From: Myxococcales bacterium
Lineage (GTDB): Bacteria > Myxococcota_A > Polyangia > Polyangiales > Polyangiaceae
NCBI GenBank assembly: GCA_021778125.1
Contig: JAJYCT010000003.1
Coordinates: 1-44,188, forward strand
DNA length: 44,188 bases
Direction of reading: 5' to 3'
The position numbers were made by a program, and so were the translations under genes. The notes beneath the pieces were generated by a model, which saw only the letters and a program-made list of their open reading frames with translations, searched no databases and was not told where the DNA came from. Below are positions 16,375-23,069 of this stretch, piece by piece (positions within the stretch are counted from its first letter, which is position 1; each line of letters begins with the position of its first letter).

Positions 16375-18264
16375 CTACGGCAACCCGCACGCGCCGTTGC
16401 CAAGGCACACGAGCGGCGGGCAGCACTGCGAGCTCGACGTGCACTGTCCGCACGTCCCGTTGACGCACGCCTGGTTGCCGCAGTCCTTGCACGACCCACA
16501 CGCGACGCCCGCGTCCGCCCCCGCGTCCGGCGCCGGGCTGACCACAGGGCACGCCGCCCCGGCCGCCAGGTTCGCCGTGTCGTAGTGAATGTACGTCTCG
16601 GAGCTGTTGTAGAACGACCCGACGAACAGGCTGCCGTAGAAGGTGAGCGTCGACGACGCCTGCAGGGCGCTGGCCCCCGAGTAGAGATCGCCCGCGAGGT
16701 TGCCGCCCGTGAGCAGCGTGGGCGCCGTGCCCCCGGCGTAGAGGCGGCACAGCGCGGGGTAGTTGGGCGAGCCCAGGTTGACGTCAGCGCCCGACCAGGG
16801 CGTCAGCACGCCGGTCAGGAAGATGTCGAAGGTCGCGGTCGGATCGAGCGTGAAGTTGATGGGGCCCGCGGTGACGTTGCCGTCGACGAAGAGGGCCGTG
16901 TGGCCGTGCGCCGCGATCGTGACCGGATCGCCGCCGTTGTCGATGGAGCTCAGGTAGTAGCTGCCGCAGGGCAGGTCCAGGCGCGCCGGGGCGTGCAGCG
17001 GCGCCGCGAGCGCGTTCGGATCGAGCCCGATCGTCGTGTTGTCGTTGTTGGGCGGGCGCTGCGCGGCCACCCAGGCCGCCACCGGGAGGAGCTGCGACCC
17101 GCACGCGCACGGCGGCGGCACCGTGACCGGCTGGTGCACGAGCGCGCCGTAGGTGACGCTCCCGGTGAGGGTCTTGCCGGTGTCCAGGTACATCGTCCCG
17201 GTGACGGCAATCGTCCCGTTGGTCCCGTCGACGTTGCCGCCGAAGAACCCGTCGAGCCCCACCGAGATCGACGCGGTCGTCGACGTCGGCCCGCCCACGT
17301 GGAGCTCCTGCGCGACGTCGGTCGTCGACCCGGTCGACAGGCCGCCGGCCGCCGAGGACCACAGCGAGCCACCGATGACGTCGCGGGAAGTGGCGTTGAA
17401 TGCGCCGTTGAGGCCCACGCCTCCGCCGACCCCGCCCGGCGCGTAGGGGCCCTGCGCGCTGTTGTACGCGTCGGTCACCATGCGTCCGTTCATCGACACG
17501 TCGCCGCACGAGCACATCGCCCACGTGAAGGTGGTCTGCGCGGTGTTGCCCGTGCACGCGCCGCCGGTGCCTCCGACCACGATGGGCGGCCCCCCGCCGA
17601 CGCAGCCGTTCGGGCCGGTGCCGCTCACCGAGACCGCCGGGACGCACTGCCCGCCGGAGCACCCCTGCCCCGTGGGGCACGGGCTGTTGCACGCCCCGCA
17701 GTTCTGGTTGCTGGTCTGCGGGTCCACGCAGGTCTGGCCGCACTGCACGAGCGGAGGCAAGCACGCCGCGCCGCACTGGCCCGCCGAGCAGGCCTGCCCC
17801 GTCGGGCAGACGATGCCGCAGCCGCCGCAGTTCTGGGGATCGCCGCTGGTGGGGATGCACACGCCGTTGCAGAACGACTGGTAGATGGGGCACTGGCACG
17901 CGCCGCCCACGCAGTTCTGGCCGCCCGCGCAGCCGCTGCTGCCGCTGCAGGCGGCGCCGGCCTCGGTGGCGATCGAGCCCTCGGGGGCGCTGTCGGCGGG
18001 CGCGTCGGCCGTCGCGTCATGCGCGGCGTCGACCCGTGCGTCGACCGGTGCGTCGGCCTTCGCGTCGGACGCGGCGTCCGCGCTCGCGTCCGTCGGCGCG
18101 GTGGCGTCGACCGGAGCGCTGCCTTCGCTGCCGGCGTCGGCCACCGGTCCGGCGTCTCCGACCGTGAACCCCGTACCGCCTCCGCACGCCGCGCTGGCCC
18201 ACGCAGTTGCCACCACGATGCTCGCGCGGGTCGCCCCGCGTGCCGCTCGAATCGCTCGCCGCAT
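16375..18264 (-). CDS. Large secreted Cys-rich lipoprotein with beta-rich DUF7305-like region
   Basis: A 629-residue protein. ATG 18264 is preceded by GAGGAGG with a six-base gap, so it is preferred over a TTG seven codons upstream. The lipobox is AWASAACGGG. A long Asp/Ala-rich linker (about 30-110, DASADAAS-type) follows, then Cys-rich units with NCGGCGIVCPTGQAC and NCGACNSPCPTGQGC repeats. Next is a large beta-rich domain with HTALFVDGNVTAGPINFTL and DIFLTGVLTPWSG, which resembles uncharacterised myxobacterial domains such as DUF7305; I am moderately sure of that likeness. A final Cys-rich unit ends the protein. It probably sits on the outer surface; adhesion or carbohydrate binding are guesses. 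Confidence 0.8.
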   Translation of the reverse strand: MRRAIRAARGATRASIVVATAWASAACGGGTGFTVGDAGPVADAGSEGSAPVDATAPTDASADAASDAKADAPVDARVDAAHDATADAPADSAPEGSIATEAGAACSGSSGCAGGQNCVGGACQCPIYQSFCNGVCIPTSGDPQNCGGCGIVCPTGQACSAGQCGAACLPPLVQCGQTCVDPQTSNQNCGACNSPCPTGQGCSGGQCVPAVSVSGTGPNGCVGGGPPIVVGGTGGACTGNTAQTTFTWAMCSCGDVSMNGRMVTDAYNSAQGPYAPGGVGGGVGLNGAFNATSRDVIGGSLWSSAAGGLSTGSTTDVAQELHVGGPTSTTASISVGLDGFFGGNVDGTNGTIAVTGTMYLDTGKTLTGSVTYGALVHQPVTVPPPCACGSQLLPVAAWVAAQRPPNNDNTTIGLDPNALAAPLHAPARLDLPCGSYYLSSIDNGGDPVTIAAHGHTALFVDGNVTAGPINFTLDPTATFDIFLTGVLTPWSGADVNLGSPNYPALCRLYAGGTAPTLLTGGNLAGDLYSGASALQASSTLTFYGSLFVGSFYNSSETYIHYDTANLAAGAACPVVSPAPDAGADAGVACGSCKDCGNQACVNGTCGQCTSSSQCCPPLVCLGNGACGLP

Positions 18265-18338
18265 TTGCAGCCTCCTCGCGTTCAAGTACCGCCGGGGCCG
18301 CGCAGGCAGGCAGCGCGTCTACGATCGAGGCGACAGGC

Positions 18339-19232
18339 TCACCATCGATACTCCGTGGCGCCGCCCGTGATGGGACCCCCCGGATCGTGCGTGTGCCCGT
18401 ACGCCGACTGGACGGCGACGCGGCCGGGCCCGCCCAGCGCGAGCCACAGGTAGCGCTCGCCCCAGGTCCAGAGGCTCTGCGCGGACGAGCGAGGACGCTC
18501 GACGTGCATGTGGCCCGAGACGCTCGAGTCCTTGTAGAGCAGGGCCGAAGGCTTCACGAGGATGCGCTCTCCGGGGGCGAGCTGCCTGAGGAACGAGTTG
18601 CCATGGGCGTGAATGAGCAGCAGCCCGGGCTGCGAAGGCGCAACGAACCGATCCATGAACATGCCGATCGGGTAGTGCGTCTCGGCGTCGTCGCCCGTGC
18701 CGGTCCGGAACCAGACGCCGGTCTCGAACCAGTCGTAGGCAACCGCGTGCGTGGCGACCATGAAGATGTGCTCGCGGACGTCGACGGACGCGCCGGGATG
18801 CAGAGGGATCGCGAGCGTCTCGCCCGCCGCGTCGCGGCTGAAGGCGATGCGCCCGGGCCCCACGGCGTCGAGCATGTGCACGGGGAGCCCCGCCATCATG
18901 CGCTTCCAGGCGCCCTTGAGCCCGCGCTGCGTGACGACGACGCCGGGCTCCTTCCACAGGAGCTCGTGGTGCGGGAAGTAGACGCCCTCGCCGGGCGCGA
19001 GGGCGAAGTCGGCGACCGGCACCATGGTGCCCTCGATCTGCACCGACGAGCGGCCGCACTGGATGCGCGCCATGTCGCGAGCGGCCGGCAGCTCGAGCCA
19101 GCCGGACACGCTCGCCTTGGCCGCGACGTCGACCGGGGCGCCGCAGCCCGGGCAGCTGCGCCCCACGCCGACGGCGCTCGTGCGGCAGTAGGGGCAGACG
19201 TACGCCCCCGGTCCTCCGGCCGCGGGGATCAC
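18339..19232 (-). CDS. AIM24-family protein with N-terminal zinc ribbon (second copy)
   Basis: A 297-residue protein. The GTG at 19232 overlaps the stop of the preceding paralogue (GTGA), so the two are translationally coupled. Residues about 8-30 hold CPYC...CPGCGAPVD, a zinc ribbon. The rest is an AIM24-like beta-sandwich with repeated strands: PVADFALAPGEGVYF, AFSRDAAGETLAIPL and GNSFLRQLAPGERI. It is about 30 residues longer than its partner, with an insert near its C-terminus (HVERPRSSAQSLWTWGER). AIM24 proteins have been linked to mitochondrial organisation in yeast; bacterial roles are poorly known. No signal peptide is seen. Confidence 0.8.
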   Translation of the reverse strand: MIPAAGGPGAYVCPYCRTSAVGVGRSCPGCGAPVDVAAKASVSGWLELPAARDMARIQCGRSSVQIEGTMVPVADFALAPGEGVYFPHHELLWKEPGVVVTQRGLKGAWKRMMAGLPVHMLDAVGPGRIAFSRDAAGETLAIPLHPGASVDVREHIFMVATHAVAYDWFETGVWFRTGTGDDAETHYPIGMFMDRFVAPSQPGLLLIHAHGNSFLRQLAPGERILVKPSALLYKDSSVSGHMHVERPRSSAQSLWTWGERYLWLALGGPGRVAVQSAYGHTHDPGGPITGGATEYRW

Positions 19233-20035
19233 TCGCCGCTCTCGTGGTGGTGGTACATCGACTGGATGCCAACGCGGCCCGGCCCGGTGAGGCGCGCGAG
19301 GTACATCGACGTGCCGCCGAAGATGCCGCTCGAGAGCTTGATCGTCTCGGCCTGAAGCGTGACGCTCGCGTCCTTGTAGAGCATCGAGCCCGGCTCGACC
19401 TGGATGCTCTCGCCGGGCGCGAGCGTTCGCTCGAACACGTTGCCGTAGCCGTGGAGCACCAGCAGCCCCGGCGCCTGGCTCGTGACGAACCGATCGAGCC
19501 ACATGCCGTTCCCCCCGTGCAGGACGTTGGCGAGGCCCTTGATGCGCACGTAGCTGTACGAGACGCGGCCGCTCGCCAGCAGGAACGCGTGCTCGCGCAC
19601 GTCGACCTCCATGCCGGGGTGCAGAGGCAGGACGACGATCTCGCCCGCGGCGTCGCGGCTGAACGCGATCCTCCCGGGGCCGCTGGCGATCGTCACGATG
19701 TGGGGCATCCGGAGGAAGGAACGCTTCGGGCCCTGCAGGTTCATCACCGTGAGCGGGACGCCGTCGCCCTTCCAGAGCATGCAGTGGTGCTCGAAGTAGA
19801 CCCACTCGCTCGGGGCGAGGTTGATCTCGACCACGGGGACGATCTCGCCCTCGACCTGGCACGTGCTCCGGTCGAACTGGATCTGCGTCATGTCGCGCAG
19901 GCGCGGCGCCTCGCGCCAGCCGGACTCGCTGACCATGTTCTGCACGTCCAGCGGCGCCCCGCAGAAGGCGCACTGGGTGGGGTTGGTGTTCTGGCCGTTG
20001 CACCACTTGCAGAGGATGCGCTGATAGGCGTCCAT
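19229..20035 (-). CDS. AIM24-family protein with N-terminal zinc ribbon (first copy)
   Basis: A 268-residue protein from ATG 20035. The zinc ribbon is CKWCNGQNTNPTQCAFCGAP (about 9-28). The body carries the same repeated strands as its neighbour (PVVEINLAPSEWVYFEHH, AFSRDAAGEIVVLPLHPG, GNVFERTLAPGESI) and a C-terminal GPGRVGIQSMYHHH that matches GPGRVAVQSAYGHTH in the other copy. The two share order and motifs throughout, so they arose by duplication of a fused ribbon-AIM24 gene. No membrane segment is seen. The function is unknown; a heteromeric complex of the two is a reasonable inference from coupling. Confidence 0.82.
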   Translation of the reverse strand: MDAYQRILCKWCNGQNTNPTQCAFCGAPLDVQNMVSESGWREAPRLRDMTQIQFDRSTCQVEGEIVPVVEINLAPSEWVYFEHHCMLWKGDGVPLTVMNLQGPKRSFLRMPHIVTIASGPGRIAFSRDAAGEIVVLPLHPGMEVDVREHAFLLASGRVSYSYVRIKGLANVLHGGNGMWLDRFVTSQAPGLLVLHGYGNVFERTLAPGESIQVEPGSMLYKDASVTLQAETIKLSSGIFGGTSMYLARLTGPGRVGIQSMYHHHESGE

Positions 20036-20114
20036 CGGGATCCCGGTCGTATCACCGGCGCCTCGCGAGGTGAACCGTGCGCGCGCGCCCCGCCGCCGCT
20101 AACACTCCCGGCAG

Positions 20115-21251
20115 ATGCAACGCTCCGCGGGCGTGTACGTCCACTTCCCCTACTGCCTGGCCAAGTGCCCCTACTGCGACTTCGCGAGCTACGTGCCGCC
20201 GGGACCGCCGGGCACGGGCGCGAAGGGCATTGATCACGCCGGCTACGCCGACGCGGTGCTGCGCGAGCTCGCGGCGCGCGCGCCCTCCTTCGAGGGGCGG
20301 CGCATCGAGAGCGTCTTCTTCGGCGGGGGCACGCCGAGCCTCTGGGAGCCGCGCGAGCTCGGGCGCGTGCTCGCCGGCATCTGCGCGTCGCTCGACGTCT
20401 CGCCCGACGTCGAGGTCACCGTCGAGTGCAACCCGACGTCGCTCGACGAGGAGCGCGCGCGGGCGCTTCTGGCCGCGGGCGTGGGGCGCCTGTCGATCGG
20501 CGTGCAGTCGCTCGACGACGCGAGGCTGCGCACCCTCGGACGGCTGCACGACGCGAGCGGGGCCCGGCGGGCCCTCGAGGACGCGCGGCGCGCGGGCGTG
20601 CCGCGCGTGTCCGGGGATCTCATCTTCGGTCTGCCCGAGCAGTCCCCCGAGCAGGCGCGCGACGAGGCGCTGGCGCTCGTGGACCTCGGCCTGTCGCACG
20701 TGTCGGCCTACCAGCTCACGATCGAGCCGGGGACGCGCTTCGGGGAGCTGGCGAGGCGGGGACGCCTGCCGCTCGCCGACGAGGGCGCCGTGGCCGAGTC
20801 GTTCCTCGCGATCGACGAGGCGCTCGGCGCGCGCGGCCTCGCGCACTACGAGATCTCCAACTACGCCCGCCCCGGCGAGCAGGCCCGCCACAACCTCGGC
20901 TACTGGCGCGGCGACGAGTACCTGGGCCTCGGCACCGCCGCGTACGGGTTCGTGCTCGAGGGGGAGGACGACGGCGTGCGTTACCGCAACGATCCCCTGC
21001 CCGACCGCTACCTCGCCGGAGCGCCCGACACGCGTGAGCCCATCGACGGCGCGGCGCGGGCGCGCGAGCGCATCATGCTGGGCCTGCGCATGGCCGAGGG
21101 CGTCGATCTGGGCCGCGCCCTCACCCCCGAGCGGGAGCGCGCCCTGGGCTGGCTCGAGGGCCGGGGCCGCGTGGTGCGCGAGGGCATGCGCCTTCGCATC
21201 CCACCCTCCGCCTGGCTCTGGACGGATGACACCGCCGCGCGCCTTTTCTGA
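20115..21251 (+). CDS. hemW: HemW-like radical SAM protein (heme chaperone)
   Basis: A 378-residue protein from ATG 20115. The radical SAM cluster motif CLAKCPYCDF (C-x3-C-x2-C) follows VYVHFPY. FFGGGTPSLWEP is the AdoMet-binding Gly-rich motif. Later blocks include VTVECNPTSLDEERA, RLSIGVQSLDDARL, GDLIFGLPEQS and HYEISNYARPGEQARHN. These mark the HemW branch (formerly called oxygen-independent coproporphyrinogen oxidase-like), which carries heme to apoproteins; true HemN has a further Cys in C-x3-C-x2-C-x-C, and here the position holds Phe. It is divergent from the AIM24 pair. HemW would be relevant to heme proteins such as the Dyp peroxidase in this window. Confidence 0.92.
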   Translation: MQRSAGVYVHFPYCLAKCPYCDFASYVPPGPPGTGAKGIDHAGYADAVLRELAARAPSFEGRRIESVFFGGGTPSLWEPRELGRVLAGICASLDVSPDVEVTVECNPTSLDEERARALLAAGVGRLSIGVQSLDDARLRTLGRLHDASGARRALEDARRAGVPRVSGDLIFGLPEQSPEQARDEALALVDLGLSHVSAYQLTIEPGTRFGELARRGRLPLADEGAVAESFLAIDEALGARGLAHYEISNYARPGEQARHNLGYWRGDEYLGLGTAAYGFVLEGEDDGVRYRNDPLPDRYLAGAPDTREPIDGAARARERIMLGLRMAEGVDLGRALTPERERALGWLEGRGRVVREGMRLRIPPSAWLWTDDTAARLF

Positions 21252-21266
21252 TACGCTCCTCGGGTC

Positions 21267-21812
21267 ATGTCGACGTGGGCGGCCCGCTACGTGCGGCTAG
21301 GCGATCGGGCGGCGGACCTCGAGCGGCTCCGGAGCCGCGTCGACGCGGGGGCGACGCTGGTCGACGGGGGCAGCTCGCCGTTCGCGGTGTGGCTGGTGCC
21401 GTCGCACAAGTTCGAGCCCGACGACCTCGGCGCGCTATCGCGCGACTTCGGCGAGGCCCTGTCGATCGCCGTGCAGACCGTCGCCGACCTGGTCATCTAC
21501 GACCACTTCGTCGCGGGCGCGCGCCGGCGCGGCCTCACGTACGCCGGCGAGGCGGGCTGTGTACGGGTCTTCGGCGAGCCCGAGCCGTGGGAGGCGCCCG
21601 CGCTCTTCTCGGCGGCCAAGCTCGAGGAGCTGAGCATCGAGCTCGAGGACGAGGTCACCGCCGACGCGCTCGCGCGCGAGAAGGGCGAGCTCGAGCGCCT
21701 CTGGCAGCTCGGGCGCCTCGTGGAGGGCAACACGCGCCCCCCCACCGAGCCTGCGGCCCTCGTCCGGGCGCTCGAGAAGCACTTCAAGCTTCCGGCACGC
21801 CCCGGGGCGTGA
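21267..21812 (+). CDS. Hypothetical protein downstream of hemW
   Basis: A 181-residue protein from ATG 21267, starting 15 bases after the hemW stop, so probably co-transcribed. The N-terminal half looks alpha/beta (WLVPSHKFEPDDLGALSRDF, then a hydrophobic helix with AVQTVADLVIYDHF). The C-terminal half (about 110-170) is a charged, Glu-rich helix that could be a coiled coil. No signal peptide or membrane segment. I do not recognise a family. It converges with the YceI gene with a gap of only six bases. Confidence 0.7.
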   Translation: MSTWAARYVRLGDRAADLERLRSRVDAGATLVDGGSSPFAVWLVPSHKFEPDDLGALSRDFGEALSIAVQTVADLVIYDHFVAGARRRGLTYAGEAGCVRVFGEPEPWEAPALFSAAKLEELSIELEDEVTADALAREKGELERLWQLGRLVEGNTRPPTEPAALVRALEKHFKLPARPGA

Positions 21813-21818
21813 GCGCCA

Positions 21819-22439
21819 TCAGCTCTTCGCTGGCGCCTTGATCGTCAGCCGGATGAGGACATTGTCCTTGATGAGGTCATCGGGCATTCCCGGGTAGACG
21901 ATCCCGAAGTCCTTGCGGTTGATCGAGAACTCCGCGCTCGCCGTGACGACGTCGCCAGCGAGGACGACGGTGGCCGGGAACGTGATCGACTTCTCGGCGC
22001 CGTGCAGCTTGAGGTTGCCGGTGACGTCGTAGGCGCCCGGCCCCTTGGGCGCGATGGCCGTCGAGACGAAGGTCGCCTTCGGGTACGTCGCGACGTCGAA
22101 CAGGTCCTTCGACTTGAGGTGCCCCAGGAGCTTCGCGGGCGCGATCGAGAGCGAGTCCATGTCGATGTCGACGGTCACGCTGCCGCGCTCGACGTGGCCG
22201 TCGGGGACGACGACGGTGCCCGAGAACCGCTGGAAGGCGCCGTCGTGGGTGGCGGTCACCTTGGCGCCGGTGAACTCGACCTTCGAGTCGCCCGGGGCGA
22301 TCGCGTAGGCCTGTCCGGAGACCGCGGCGGCCGCGGCGACGGGCGCTGAGGCCTGCGCCCGCGGTTGATCCCTGCCAGGATCCTTGGCGCAGGCGACGAG
22401 CGGGGCGAGGGCGAGGACGGCGACGGGGACGATCTTCAT
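21819..22439 (-). CDS. YceI-family lipoprotein
   Basis: A 206-residue protein from ATG 22439, with AAGGAGA six bases upstream. The signal ends LAPLVACAKD, a lipobox. The mature part is a YceI lipocalin-like beta barrel: YAIAPGDSKVEFTGAKVTAT, FSGTVVVPDG, VDIDMDSLSIAPAKLLGHLK, DLFDVATYPKATFVST, GNLKLHGAEKSITFPATV and FSINRKDFGI. YceI domains bind isoprenoid or other long-chain lipids in the periplasm. The gene stands alone on its strand, next to the long non-coding region before nrdJ. Confidence 0.92.
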   Translation of the reverse strand: MKIVPVAVLALAPLVACAKDPGRDQPRAQASAPVAAAAAVSGQAYAIAPGDSKVEFTGAKVTATHDGAFQRFSGTVVVPDGHVERGSVTVDIDMDSLSIAPAKLLGHLKSKDLFDVATYPKATFVSTAIAPKGPGAYDVTGNLKLHGAEKSITFPATVVLAGDVVTASAEFSINRKDFGIVYPGMPDDLIKDNVLIRLTIKAPAKS

Positions 22440-22700
22440 GGGTTCTCCTTGGACACCAGGAGATAGGTCGCCGCGGCCCTCTCGGCTTCCCCCGCGCCTG
22501 AAACGGTCCTTTGCGCGAACGGCAACGATTGGGTGACCACCGCCGCCTCATGCGCGGCAGGCGCCCGCCGGCCACCCTGGGGGAAACCGCTGAACAACTC
22601 CCCGTCCGGCGGGGGCTCCCTGTTGGTGGCTGGTGGAGCAGCTGTTCACCCCACGCGTCGCTGCCTGCCGCGAGTTCAGTGATCCCGAGCGCTTCCATAA

Positions 22701-22783
22701 GTGTAGGTCGTCCGTCTCCGATGGACGCCGATGTGCCCCCTACATTTCGTGGCTTTTTCCTGGACACCCGCAAGATGTAGGGG
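22701..22783. promoter_or_regulatory. Inverted-repeat set (TGTAGG boxes) upstream of nrdJ
   Basis: CCCCTACAT (22737-22745) and ATGTAGGGG (22775-22783) are perfect 9-bp inverted copies. A third, partial copy, GTGTAGG, lies at 22701-22707. A hairpin with arms CGTCC/GGACG (22709-22713 and 22723-22727) sits between. Spacing between box centres is about 37-38 bases. The arrangement looks like a multi-site operator; the binding protein is unknown. It does not match the NrdR box well. Confidence 0.4.
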
Positions 22784-22920
22784 TTAGAAGTCCAGACTCA
22801 GGCGCCTGCCCGCTACGTGTTCGTGGCCCGCTCGCGTCAGAAAGGGGACCCAGACGCATGCGAGCAGCAGCCGGGCTCGCTGGGCTGGTCGTTTTTCCCC
22901 GTTACAATATCTGAACGTAC

Positions 22921-23063
22921 TGGCAGGCGATACCTAGCAACCTGGATGCCCGTTTCACTGAACGGCACCTGGGTACAACCGAGGGCAAGCACCGAGCGGA
23001 CCCGTGCAGCAGCACGGGCCGAACGGGCGGGGTGCGCCCGGCGACAGGCCGGGCGTGTGGAGG
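22921..23063 (+). promoter_or_regulatory. Candidate structured RNA leader of nrdJ with alternative pairings
   Basis: The last 143 bases before nrdJ can fold strongly. Hairpin 1: GCCCGTT (22948-22954) with AACGGC (22961-22966), one bulged C, loop TCACTG. Hairpin 2: CGG-A-CCCGTGC (22997-23007) with GCACGGG-CCG (23012-23021), loop AGCA. Hairpin 3: CGCCCGGC (23035-23042) with GCCGGGCG (23048-23055), loop GACAG. The GCCCGTT arm also pairs perfectly with AACGGGC at 23022-23028, which would undo hairpin 1 and enclose hairpin 2. GGGCG (23025-23029) can instead pair with CGCCC (23035-23039), undoing hairpin 3. The ribosome site GGAGG (23059-23063) starts three bases after hairpin 3. No cobalamin riboswitch core is recognisable. 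Confidence 0.5.
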
Positions 23064-23069
23064 CGAACG

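Larger units (their letters stand above)
22440..23069. other. Long non-coding region between the YceI and nrdJ genes
   Basis: At 630 bases this is the longest gene-free stretch in the window; everything else is packed. Short open frames exist on both strands but lack ribosome sites and have shadow-like composition. The left part (22440-22680) must hold the promoter of the YceI gene; I see no clear -10/-35 there. The right part holds an inverted-repeat set and a structured leader (listed separately). A TACAAT (22903-22908), close to a -10 consensus and in a rare AT-rich spot, may be the nrdJ promoter, which would start the transcript near 22915. Confidence 0.6.

Noticed and set aside
14746-18453. 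A plus-strand open frame of over 1,200 codons
   Set aside because: It is a shadow of the oxidoreductase gene and the antisense of a lipoprotein gene, with Arg-rich composition and no domains.
22511-22780. Small genes in the region between the YceI and nrdJ genes
   Set aside because: Short frames on both strands lack ribosome sites and recognisable domains, and have shadow-like composition.
22701-22900. Cobalamin riboswitch before nrdJ
   Set aside because: A string AGTCCAGACTCAGGCGCCTG recalls the 3' B12 box, but the CGGTG...TCCG element and the GCCACTG core are missing and the order does not fit.
22901-22916. NrdR box before nrdJ
   Set aside because: ACAATAT matches one half-site, but the other half does not, and there is no second box. 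It is better read as a possible -10 element.
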